From an uncultured Oscillibacter sp. (GTDB lineage Bacteria; Bacillota; Clostridia; Oscillospirales; Oscillospiraceae), in the NCBI GenBank assembly GCA_905234565.1, contig CAJOHW010000012.1:1-36694 (forward strand): DNA of 36,694 nucleotides, read 5' to 3'. The notes under the pieces were generated by a model. That model saw only the letters and a program-made list of their open reading frames with translations. It was not told the origin of the DNA and did not search any database. A program made the translations under genes and the position numbers. Shown piece after piece: positions 7,932 through 15,169 of the stretch. The first letter of the stretch is position 1, and every line of letters begins with the position of its first letter.

Positions 7932-9305
7932 TTACTGAAAGGCCGCTGTCAACTGTCCCACAATCTCCCCGAAGCGCATGGCGTGGGAGGCCTTCACCAG
8001 CATGGCGCTGCCCGGCTCCCACTGGCGGATCAGCTCCGGCATGGCCTCCTCCCGGGTGTTGAAGTGCCAGGCGTCCCCGCCGTTTTCCTCCGCGCCCTGG
8101 GCAATGCCCGCGGCCCGCTCCCCGATGGCCACCACGGCGTCGATGCCCAGCATGGCGGTCAGGGCACCGATGTTGTAGTGGGCCTGGTCAGCGAAGCCTC
8201 CCAGTTCTCCCATGTCCCCTAAGACCGCAATGCGCTTGTCGCACTCCGTCCGGGACAGGACTTCCAGGGCGGCGGTGACGGACTGGGGATTGGCGTTGTA
8301 GCAGTCGTCTAAGAGGATCCGTCCTTCCCGGAGTTTCAGCACCCGCATTCGGGAGCCGGAGGGGGAGAAGGACGCCACCCCCCGGACAATCTCCTCCCGG
8401 TTTAGGCCCAACTCCTCCCCCACCGCCACTGCCATGGCGGCGGGCCAGACCATATGGGCCCCGGGGGCGGAGAGTTCCACATCGTACCGGTCCCGGGGGG
8501 TCTGGACGGTGCAGGAGATGCCGTTGATGCTGTGATCCCGATAGTCCACAATCCGGACCTGACAGCGCTCCGCGTAGCCGCACAGCACCGTCCGGAAAGG
8601 AAGGTCCAACGTCCGCAGCAGAGGATCGTCCCCGTTCAAAATGACCAGACCCTTCTCGTTCAAGTGCTGGAAGATCTCGCACTTGGCCTTCAAAATCCCC
8701 TGACGGCTGCCCAGGTATTCGATGTGGGCGTCCCCGATGTTGGTGATGATGGCCACGTCCGGCCGGACAATGCGGCCCAGATACGCGATCTCCCCGGCGT
8801 GGTTCATGCCAGTCTCAATTACCGCTGCCTGGTGTTCCGGCGTCAGGCGCAGGAGGGTCAGGGGCGTGCCGATGTCGTTGTTGAAGTTCTCCGGAGTTTT
8901 CAGCACCCGGAGTTTCGCCTCCAAGGTGGCGGCAATCAGGTCCTTAGCGGTGGTTTTGCCCACGCTGCCCGTGATCTGGACGAAGGGGATCCGGGATTCC
9001 AGGCGGCAGAACGCCGCCAGGTCCCCCAAGGCTGTCCGGGTGTCCGGCACCCGGATGTAGAATTTGTCCTCCCGAAGAACCTCCGGCGTCCGGGCGCACA
9101 GGCACCCCGCCGCTCCATCATTTAGGGCGGCGTCCAGATAGTCGTGGCCGTCGAAGCGCTCTCCGATAAGGGGGATGAACAGGCAGCCGGGGTCCAGGCG
9201 GCGGCTGTCCGTGGAGACAGCGGAGACCAGGGGAGAGACAGTGGCCGGATTCAGCCACACGCCTCCCACGGCGGCGGCGATCTCCCCCGGATTCATGGCC
9301 CTCAT
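7932..9305 (-). CDS. murF: UDP-N-acetylmuramoyl-tripeptide-D-alanyl-D-alanine ligase
   Basis: Cytoplasmic Mur ligase that adds D-Ala-D-Ala to the UDP-MurNAc-tripeptide, completing the pentapeptide. The ATP site reads GSVGKTT (113-119), followed by the MurF-type TPENFNNDIGTP segment, ETGMNHAGEI and the C-terminal domain with DDCYNANP. Length is 457 residues, normal for MurF. It overlaps the ddl stop by four bases (ATGA at 9302-9305), so the dipeptide synthase and the enzyme using its product are translationally coupled. Confidence 0.96.
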   Translation of the reverse strand: MRAMNPGEIAAAVGGVWLNPATVSPLVSAVSTDSRRLDPGCLFIPLIGERFDGHDYLDAALNDGAAGCLCARTPEVLREDKFYIRVPDTRTALGDLAAFCRLESRIPFVQITGSVGKTTAKDLIAATLEAKLRVLKTPENFNNDIGTPLTLLRLTPEHQAAVIETGMNHAGEIAYLGRIVRPDVAIITNIGDAHIEYLGSRQGILKAKCEIFQHLNEKGLVILNGDDPLLRTLDLPFRTVLCGYAERCQVRIVDYRDHSINGISCTVQTPRDRYDVELSAPGAHMVWPAAMAVAVGEELGLNREEIVRGVASFSPSGSRMRVLKLREGRILLDDCYNANPQSVTAALEVLSRTECDKRIAVLGDMGELGGFADQAHYNIGALTAMLGIDAVVAIGERAAGIAQGAEENGGDAWHFNTREEAMPELIRQWEPGSAMLVKASHAMRFGEIVGQLTAAFQ

Positions 9306-10357
9306 GCCCGCCGCTCCAATTCTAAGGACCGGCGGACAATCTCCTCACAGAGGGTATTGTAGTCCATGCCGATGGCCGCAGCCTCCTTGGGCACCAGACT
9401 GGCGGGGGTCATGCCCGGGAGGGAGTTGACCTCTAAGCACCAGAACTGCCCCGCTTCATCCAGCAGAAAGTCTGTCCGGGAGTAGACTTCCAGCCCCAGG
9501 GTCCGATGGAGCAGCAGGGCAAGCCGCCCCGCCGCCTCCTGCTGGGCAGGGGAAACCGGCGCGGGACACACCTCCCGCGCTCCGCCGGACTGGTATTTCG
9601 CGGCGTAGTCGAAGTCCTTTACAGCCGGGAGAATCTCCACCGCCGGAAGGGCCCGGTCGCCCAGGACACCTACGGTCAGTTCCCGGCCGTAGATCCGCTC
9701 CTCCCACAAAACGCCGCCGCCATAGTCCAGAGCCCGCCGGAGGGCGTCCTCCAGACCGGGGCGGTCCTCCGGGAGAAAGACTCCCAGAGAGGACCCGCCG
9801 GTGGTGCATTTGACCACGCAGGGCAGGGGCAGTTCCCGGGCCACAGCGGGGATCTCCTGGGGCGTGTAGTGCAAAAGGCCCCATTTGGGCGTGGGGATCC
9901 CGGCAGACTCCATCATGCGCTTAGTCATGGCCTTATCCATGGCAAGACCGGAGGCCAGATAGCCGCTGCCGGTGTAGGGGATGCCCAGGAGGTCAAAGGC
10001 GGCCTGGACCCGGCCGTCCTCTCCGTCCCGGCCGTGGAGGCCCAAAAACACCAGATCCGCCCGGGTGCAGAGTTCCAGCACATGGGGGCCGAAGAGGGAC
10101 CGTCCCCCTCCGGCGCGGCTGTTCCGCACTGCCTCCAAATCCGGCTCCCGGGGACTGATGGCGCTGTCGGGACACAGGCCGTCCGGGGCGTCAAAGAGGG
10201 CGTCCAGGTCCTCCGGCACGGTTTCCAAACCGAAAAACAGGTCCACAAACACCGCCCGGTGCCCGTTTTGGCGCAGGGCCAGGCACACGGAGCGGGACGT
10301 TACCAGGGAGACTGCCCGCTCTGAGGACAGCCCTCCCGCCAATACCACAATTTTCAA
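9302..10357 (-). CDS. ddl: D-alanine-D-alanine ligase
   Basis: ATP-grasp ligase that joins two D-alanines for peptidoglycan. Visible motifs are VVLAGGLSSE at the N terminus, LGLHGRDGEDG, the flexible-loop segment KCTTGGSSLG, DFDYAAKY and the ending LEVNSLPGMTPASLVP. The Tyr of DYAAKY is the position found in D-Ala-D-Ala ligases, not in D-Ala-D-Lac (VanA-type) enzymes, so a vancomycin-susceptible precursor is predicted. I place the start at TTG 10357 (protein begins LKIVVLAGG read as Met): GGGAGG at 10367-10372 is 9 bases upstream, whereas ATG 10387 has no good site. This gives 351 residues. First gene of the long leftward operon. Confidence 0.95.
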   Translation of the reverse strand: MKIVVLAGGLSSERAVSLVTSRSVCLALRQNGHRAVFVDLFFGLETVPEDLDALFDAPDGLCPDSAISPREPDLEAVRNSRAGGGRSLFGPHVLELCTRADLVFLGLHGRDGEDGRVQAAFDLLGIPYTGSGYLASGLAMDKAMTKRMMESAGIPTPKWGLLHYTPQEIPAVARELPLPCVVKCTTGGSSLGVFLPEDRPGLEDALRRALDYGGGVLWEERIYGRELTVGVLGDRALPAVEILPAVKDFDYAAKYQSGGAREVCPAPVSPAQQEAAGRLALLLHRTLGLEVYSRTDFLLDEAGQFWCLEVNSLPGMTPASLVPKEAAAIGMDYNTLCEEIVRRSLELERRA

Positions 10358-10435
10358 GCCAACCGGCCTCCCATCCATGTTCCACATCCGGGATCGGAGA
10401 ACGGAGCATCTCTTTTCCCTGTTATCAGCGTATTC

Positions 10436-10464
10436 ATTCTACCATATCCCCGTGACGAATACAA
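10436..10464 (-). promoter_or_regulatory. Sigma-A type promoter for the ddl operon
   Basis: On the minus strand, TTGTAT (10459-10464) and TAGAAT (10436-10441) are separated by exactly 17 bases. It lies about 80 bases upstream of the TTG start of ddl and is the only good promoter seen for the ddl-murF-ABC-F-ydcF-prfA-sua5/coaE unit. Confidence 0.7.
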
Positions 10465-10475
10465 CTTCTTTTTCC

Positions 10476-10500
10476 TGACACTGGTGTCAAAGCGCTGACA
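10476..10500 (-). promoter_or_regulatory. Inverted TGACA/TGTCA repeats upstream of the ddl promoter
   Basis: Read on the plus strand, TGACAC (10476-10481) and GTGTCA (10484-10489) form a palindrome with a two-base centre. A further TGACA at 10496-10500 pairs with the TGTCA at 10485-10489 as a second inverted repeat. The palindrome begins 11 bases upstream of the -35 hexamer, a usual place for an activator or repressor site. No regulator is recognised. Confidence 0.4.
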
Positions 10501-10526
10501 AACGGTAACAGAAGTCCCCGGATCTA

Positions 10527-11705
10527 TCAGCGCAGAAGTCCCGGCGGCGGGCGGTGGTTGGTGGTCATGGACCGCATTTTGATGCCGGAGACGATGCCCA
10601 TGGCGGCAAAGAGGGTGAACAGGGAGGAGCCGCCGTAACTGAAAAAGGGCAGGGTGACGCCGATGACGGGCATGACGAACAGGCACATCCCCAAATTGAT
10701 CAGGGTCTGGGACATGAGCATGGCGGCCATGCCCACACACACGCAGCAGTAGAAGGACGAGACAGCGTTCCGGGCCACGAACAGCACCCGGAAGATAATC
10801 GCCGTCAGCAGTAGGATCACGGCCAAACAGCCGATCATGCCCAGTTCCTCCCCGCACACGGAGAAGATGAAGTCCGTATACCGGGCGGGGAGAGAGGCCC
10901 CGGAGGGGCTCTGGGTCTGGGTACCGTTTAGAAATCCCTGGCCGAAGACGCCTCCGGAACCCAGGGCCAGCATACTGCGGGTCTGGTGCCACCCCCGGCC
11001 CAGGGGGTCATAGGAGTGGTCAAAGATCACCAGAAACCGCTCCTTTTGGTACAGGGGCAGAAGATCCATGGTCCACACCGCCCAGGCCGCGCCCCCGGCT
11101 CCGGCAAAGAGCAGCACAAACCACCGCAGGGCCACTCCCGCCGCGAAAGCCATACACAGGAAGATGAAGAAGAACACCAGGGCGTTCCCCATGTCCCGGG
11201 ACACCGCCACATAGAGAAGCATGAGCCCCAAGGCGTGGCCCGCGATTTGCACCGCCGCGGAGAAGGACTTCAAGTCCCGGGCCTCCTCCCTCAGCCACGC
11301 CAGCTGCCAGGCCAGCAGCAGAATGTACGTGATTTTCACCACCTCCGCCGGGCCGATGGAGATGGGGATCCCCGGCAGGCGCAGCCAGGCGGTATTGCCC
11401 ACTTCCTCCTCCCCGATGCCAAGGGGCGTCAGCAACAGGAGGATCAGCACCACGTTGAACCCCGCGATCCACCGCCAGCGCTTCATTACCAGTTCCAGAT
11501 CCAGCCGCGCCATGAGGAAATAGGCCCCGATCCCCAGCACCAGGGCCGCCGTCTGGACGATGACGCTCCGGTTTCCCCCCCGATACCGGGTGGCGCTGTA
11601 AATCAGGAGAATGCCGTAGAGCGTGGAGGCGGAACAGAGCCCCAGTAAGGCCAAATCCGCCTGCTGAAGGTAATCCGTCAGGAACCATTTGGTCCGGTTC
11701 AGCAA
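10527..11705 (-). CDS. SEDS-family peptidoglycan polymerase (RodA/FtsW/SpoVE)
   Basis: Polytopic membrane protein of the SEDS family, which polymerises lipid II into glycan strands with a partner class B PBP. Ten or so hydrophobic segments are visible. Family landmarks are IGPAEVVK (usually QPSE..K), SRDMGNALV (the conserved Asp region, usually PDLGTA), the long extracellular loop, and GVTLPFFSYGGSS near the end. Start: TTG at 11705, with GGAGG at 11713-11717 seven bases upstream. An in-frame ATG at 11804 lies upstream of the promoter -35 and can be excluded. Length is 392 residues. No PBP gene is adjacent, so RodA cannot be told from FtsW or SpoVE, although the sequence looks RodA-like. Confidence 0.9.
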   Translation of the reverse strand: MLNRTKWFLTDYLQQADLALLGLCSASTLYGILLIYSATRYRGGNRSVIVQTAALVLGIGAYFLMARLDLELVMKRWRWIAGFNVVLILLLLTPLGIGEEEVGNTAWLRLPGIPISIGPAEVVKITYILLLAWQLAWLREEARDLKSFSAAVQIAGHALGLMLLYVAVSRDMGNALVFFFIFLCMAFAAGVALRWFVLLFAGAGGAAWAVWTMDLLPLYQKERFLVIFDHSYDPLGRGWHQTRSMLALGSGGVFGQGFLNGTQTQSPSGASLPARYTDFIFSVCGEELGMIGCLAVILLLTAIIFRVLFVARNAVSSFYCCVCVGMAAMLMSQTLINLGMCLFVMPVIGVTLPFFSYGGSSLFTLFAAMGIVSGIKMRSMTTNHRPPPGLLR

Positions 11706-11772
11706 GGAAGCCCCTCCTTTCCCTCTTGTCTCACGGCCCCGTACCACGACGCCGCAAATCCCAATGCCCGTG

Positions 11773-11801
11773 AGTATAGCGCATTTTTCCCCGGATTGCA
11801 A
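11773..11801 (-). promoter_or_regulatory. Sigma-A type promoter for the SEDS gene
   Basis: Minus-strand TTGCAA (11796-11801) and TATACT (11773-11778) have a 17-base spacer. The spacer and -10 share a block with the murD promoter. The expected transcript starts near 11766, about 60 bases before the TTG start. Confidence 0.7.
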
Positions 11802-11804
11802 CAC

Positions 11805-11835
11805 CCGGCAGCGGGAAAAGCGATCCCGCCGCCGG
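11805..11835 (-). terminator. Hairpin downstream of sigG
   Basis: Arms at 11805-11816 and 11824-11835 are 12-base inverted repeats with one mismatch that becomes a G-U pair in the leftward transcript. It sits about 40 bases past the sigG stop and just before the SEDS promoter. No T run follows, so it may be a weak or factor-dependent terminator. Confidence 0.35.
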
Positions 11836-11872
11836 TGCCGCAGAGCCTTGAAAGGCTTTCCAGGCCGAAAGT

Positions 11873-12658
11873 CTACCGTTCACAGAGGGAAAGATTTTTT
11901 CGGATGGTTTTGATGGCTCCCTTTTCCAGCCGGGACACCTGGGCCTGGGAGATGCCCACCTCCCCGGAGACCTCCATCTGGGTCTTGCCCTCGAAAAACC
12001 GCAGGGACAGGATCCGCCGCTCCCGCTCGTTCAGACGCTTCATAGCGTCCTTCAGGGCGATGCGGTCCGTCCAGTCCGCGTCGGTGTTCTTGGTGTCCCG
12101 GACCTGGTCCATGACGCACAGGGTATCCCCGGCATCGGAGTACACGGGGTCGTACAGTGAAACCGGATCCGCCATGGCGTCCATGGCGAACACTACTTCC
12201 TCCCGGGGGATCTCCAATTCCCGGGCAATCTGCTCCACCGTGGGCTCCCGCTCCCCCGCCGCCGTCAGGCGCTCCCGGGCCTGTAACACCCGGTAGGCCG
12301 TGTCCCGGAGGCTCCGGGACACCCGAACGGCGCTGTTGTCCCGGAGATAGCGGCGGATCTCCCCTACGATCATGGGCACCCCATAGGTGGAGAACTTTAC
12401 CGGCTGGCGGATATCAAAGTTGTCAATGGCCTTAATGAGCCCCACGCAGCCCACCTGGAACAGATCATCAGCGTTTTCCCCCCGCCCGGAAAAGCGCTGG
12501 ATGACGGACAGCACCAGCCGTAGATTCCCCTCAATCAGGGCCGTGCGGGCGGACGTATCCCCCTCTCTGGCCCGGCGCAGCAGTTCCATGGTCTCCTCGT
12601 TTTTCAGTACCTTCAGCCGGGCGGTGTTGACGCCCGCGATCTCCACTTTTCCCTGCAT
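11873..12658 (-). CDS. sigG: RNA polymerase sporulation sigma factor SigG
   Basis: Forespore-specific late sigma factor. The 261-residue protein opens with KVEIAGVNTARLKVLKNEE, the SigG-type N terminus, then NLRLVLSVIQRF and DDLFQVGCVGLIKAIDNFD (region 2), KFSTYGVPMIVGEIRRYLRD, RVSRSLRD (region 3), and the region 4 helix-turn-helix KTQMEVSGEVGISQAQVSRLEK. Conservation with Bacillus SigG along the whole length is strong, separating it from SigF and SigE. A GAGGAGG site is 8 bases before the ATG. It lies alone here and not next to spoIIG genes. A promoter with SigG/SigF-type hexamers precedes it. Its presence implies a spore former. Confidence 0.96.
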   Translation of the reverse strand: MQGKVEIAGVNTARLKVLKNEETMELLRRAREGDTSARTALIEGNLRLVLSVIQRFSGRGENADDLFQVGCVGLIKAIDNFDIRQPVKFSTYGVPMIVGEIRRYLRDNSAVRVSRSLRDTAYRVLQARERLTAAGEREPTVEQIARELEIPREEVVFAMDAMADPVSLYDPVYSDAGDTLCVMDQVRDTKNTDADWTDRIALKDAMKRLNERERRILSLRFFEGKTQMEVSGEVGISQAQVSRLEKGAIKTIRKNLSLCER

Positions 12659-12733
12659 TTCGGACGCCTCCTCGTTCTCGGTTCCCCCGTTCCGCTTCCG
12701 TAGACTGCCAGAGGCGGAAACGCGGATAGAAAA

Positions 12734-12763
12734 GAGTATGGCCCGCGGGAGAGCTTCCTATAC
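12734..12763 (-). promoter_or_regulatory. Candidate SigG/SigF-type promoter of sigG
   Basis: Minus-strand GTATA (12759-12763) and CATACTC (12734-12740) are separated by 18 bases, close to the forespore consensus of about GAATA, 17-18 bases, CATACTA. It lies about 75 bases before the sigG ATG. Autoregulation of sigG is established in Bacillus; here it is inferred from these hexamers. Confidence 0.5.
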
Positions 12764-12797
12764 GGGGAGGTTTTGTCGCTTTGGGCGGCGGCACTCC

Positions 12798-12826
12798 TTG
12801 CAAGAGGCGCTAAGATGTGGTATAAT
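12798..12826 (+). promoter_or_regulatory. Sigma-A type promoter for the nucleoside kinase gene
   Basis: TTGCAA (12798-12803) and TATAAT (12821-12826) with a 17-base spacer, about 38 bases before the ATG at 12864. It faces away from the sigG promoter. Confidence 0.8.
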
Positions 12827-12863
12827 CAGAGGCGAAAATCCTGGGAAAGCGAGGGGAACTGCC

Positions 12864-14534
12864 ATGTCGGACGCTGTGATGTATCAGGTAACCGTGGGCG
12901 ATCAGACGTACACCTACCCCGCCCATACGCCCTACGCGGAGATTGCCCGCCGGGTCCAGCCCCAGTACCCGGACGAGATTCTGCTGGTGAACCGGGACGG
13001 AAAACTGCGGGAACTGCACCGGACCTTGGAGCGGAACTGCCGCCTCTCCATGGTCACCGCCCGGGATAAGCCGGGGATCCAGTCCTATGAGCGAAGCGCC
13101 GTGTTTCTGCTGCTCAAAGCCTTTCAGGACACGGTGGGCCGGGAGAATATAGAGCGGATTCTGGTGGACTTCTCCGCCAGCAGCGCCCTGTTCCTCCGGG
13201 CCTGGGGGAAATTCACCTTAGACGCGGAACTGCTGGGCCGGGTGGAGGCGCGGATGCGGGCCCTGTCGGAGGCGCGGACGCCCTTGAAAAAGCGCAGCCT
13301 CAGCACCGATGACGCCATTGACCTCTTCCACCAGTGCCACATGGAGGACAAGGCCAAACTCTTCCGCTTCCGTATCGACTCCCGGGTGAATGTCTACACC
13401 CTGGACGATTTCACCGACTACTTCTACGGCTATATGGTGCCGGACGCCGGGTATCTCCGGGTCTTTGCCCTGGAACCCTATGAGGACGGCTTCCTTCTGC
13501 GCCTCCCCACCCAGAAGGACCCCTCCGCCCTGGGGGAGTTCCGGCCCTCCATCAAGGTCTTTCAGGCCCTCCATGAGGACACCGCCCAGGCCCGGGACCT
13601 GGGGATCGCCAATGTGGGAGATCTCAACGCCCTGATCTCCTCCGGCGATGTGACGGAGCTGATTCTGTCCCAGGAGGCCATGATGGAAAAGCGCATCGGC
13701 GATATCGCAGAGCAGATTGCGAGACACCGTGGGATCCGGTTCGTCATGATCGCCGGCCCTTCCTCCTCCGGAAAGACCACCTTCTCCCACAGATTGTGTA
13801 CCCAGCTGCGGGCCTGCGGCCTGCGTCCCCACCCCATCGCCACGGACAACTACTTCGTCAACCGGGAGGATACCCCCCGGGACGAGCACGGCAATCTGGA
13901 CTTTGAGTGCTTAGGGGCTATGGACGTGGAGCAGCTCAACCGGGATATGACGCGGCTCTTGGACGGGGAGACTGTGGAGCTGCCCCGGTACAACTTCAAA
14001 AAGGGAATGCGGGAGTACGCGGGAGACTATCTGACCCTGGGCCCCCAGGACATTCTGGTCATTGAGGGCATCCACTGTCTCAACGACGCCCTGTCCTACT
14101 CCCTGCCCCATGAGAGCAAGTTCAAAATCTATATCAGCTGCCTCACCACCTTGAATGTGGACGACCACAACCGGATTCCCACCACGGACGCCCGTCTCCT
14201 CCGGCGGATCCAGCGGGACGCCCGGACCCGGGGCCACAGCGCCCAGGCCACCATCAAGATGTGGCCCTCTGTGCGCCGGGGAGAGGAGCGGAATATCTTT
14301 CCCTTCCAGGACAGCGCGGACGTGGTGTTCAACTCCGCCCTGCTGTATGAGACAGCCCTGATGAAAAGCTATGTGGAGCCCCTGCTCTTTGGCATCTCCC
14401 GGGACAGCGAGGAGTATTTGGAGGCAAAGCGGCTGCTGAAGTTCCTGAACTACTTCCTGCCCCTTCCGGCGGACGCGGTGCCCGCCTCTTCCATCCTCCG
14501 GGAGTTCACCGGCGGCGGGTGCTATCACGCGTAA
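12864..14534 (+). CDS. TGS-domain nucleoside (uridine-type) kinase
   Basis: A 556-residue protein with a compound build: an N-terminal TGS-like domain (about 5-66), a middle part resembling the second additional domain of threonyl-tRNA synthetase (about 70-230), and a C-terminal uridine-kinase-like P-loop domain (about 290-540). The kinase P-loop is AGPSSSGKTT (297-306), followed by ATDNYFVNRED and VIEGIHCLND. Proteins of this build are usually annotated as nucleoside or uridine kinases in Clostridia; the substrate and the reason for the tRNA-synthetase-like front half are not established. Start: ATG 12864 with GAGGGG seven bases upstream. The frame is open further upstream to 12387, but that part precedes the promoter. 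Confidence 0.9.
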   Translation: MSDAVMYQVTVGDQTYTYPAHTPYAEIARRVQPQYPDEILLVNRDGKLRELHRTLERNCRLSMVTARDKPGIQSYERSAVFLLLKAFQDTVGRENIERILVDFSASSALFLRAWGKFTLDAELLGRVEARMRALSEARTPLKKRSLSTDDAIDLFHQCHMEDKAKLFRFRIDSRVNVYTLDDFTDYFYGYMVPDAGYLRVFALEPYEDGFLLRLPTQKDPSALGEFRPSIKVFQALHEDTAQARDLGIANVGDLNALISSGDVTELILSQEAMMEKRIGDIAEQIARHRGIRFVMIAGPSSSGKTTFSHRLCTQLRACGLRPHPIATDNYFVNREDTPRDEHGNLDFECLGAMDVEQLNRDMTRLLDGETVELPRYNFKKGMREYAGDYLTLGPQDILVIEGIHCLNDALSYSLPHESKFKIYISCLTTLNVDDHNRIPTTDARLLRRIQRDARTRGHSAQATIKMWPSVRRGEERNIFPFQDSADVVFNSALLYETALMKSYVEPLLFGISRDSEEYLEAKRLLKFLNYFLPLPADAVPASSILREFTGGGCYHA

Positions 14535-14548
14535 GGAGGCGCAAGCGG

Positions 14549-15142
14549 ATGGATGACGGCATCCTTGCCTGCGCGGATTCTCTCTGGCGGGATGGGGGAA
14601 GGACGGAGCGCATCGGCGGACAGCCCTTCGCCATGTCCCCCGCCTCCGGCCGCCATGTGCTCATCGCGGGAAACATTTACCGGATTTTCGCGGACTATCT
14701 GCGGGGAAAGCAGTGCATCGCCTTTCCGGACAACTTCCTGGTTCACCTGACGGAGAAGGAACACTTCATCCCGGATATGATGGTGGTCTGCGACCGGAGC
14801 AAAATCAAAAAGAACTGGGTGGAGGGTGCGCCGGACCTGGTGGTGGAGGTATCCTCCCCCAGCACCGCCCGGCGGGACCTGATCCACAAGCGGAAGGTGT
14901 ACGGAGAGTGCGGAGTGCGGGAGTACTGGATCGTAGATCCCAAGGGAGAGACCGTGTCCCAGTATCTGCTCTCCGATGGGGAACTGCACCCAGCCGACGT
15001 GCTGGTCCAGTGGCATGAGGAGGAGGGGGATCTGGACAACTTAGATCCCCGGGAGCGGGCGGAACTGCGCCCCTCCTTCCATTGCAGCCTCTTTCCGGAC
15101 CTGGAAATCCGCTTAGACGACATCTTTGAGAACCTCTACTGA
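14549..15142 (+). CDS. Uma2-family (DUF820) PD-(D/E)XK endonuclease-fold protein
   Basis: A 197-residue protein with the restriction-endonuclease-like core of the Uma2/DUF820 family: PD at residues 75-76, EVS at 100-102 after a hydrophobic strand, and a basic HKRKVYGECGVREYWIVDP segment from about 113. The acidic and Lys residues expected of a PD-(D/E)XK site are present, so it may be active. The function of this family is poorly known; many members occur in multicopy in cyanobacteria and some gut Firmicutes. ATG 14549 follows an AAGGAGG site that overlaps the kinase stop. It sits between the nucleoside kinase and tex, all in one direction, so it is probably co-transcribed with them. Confidence 0.85.
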   Translation: MDDGILACADSLWRDGGRTERIGGQPFAMSPASGRHVLIAGNIYRIFADYLRGKQCIAFPDNFLVHLTEKEHFIPDMMVVCDRSKIKKNWVEGAPDLVVEVSSPSTARRDLIHKRKVYGECGVREYWIVDPKGETVSQYLLSDGELHPADVLVQWHEEEGDLDNLDPRERAELRPSFHCSLFPDLEIRLDDIFENLY

Positions 15143-15169
15143 CAAATACTGACAAACACGGGAGCGAAT

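Noticed and set aside
12387-12863. In-frame upstream extension of the nucleoside kinase
   Set aside because: It runs opposite sigG and lies upstream of the clear promoter at 12798-12826; the ATG at 12864 has a good ribosome binding site.
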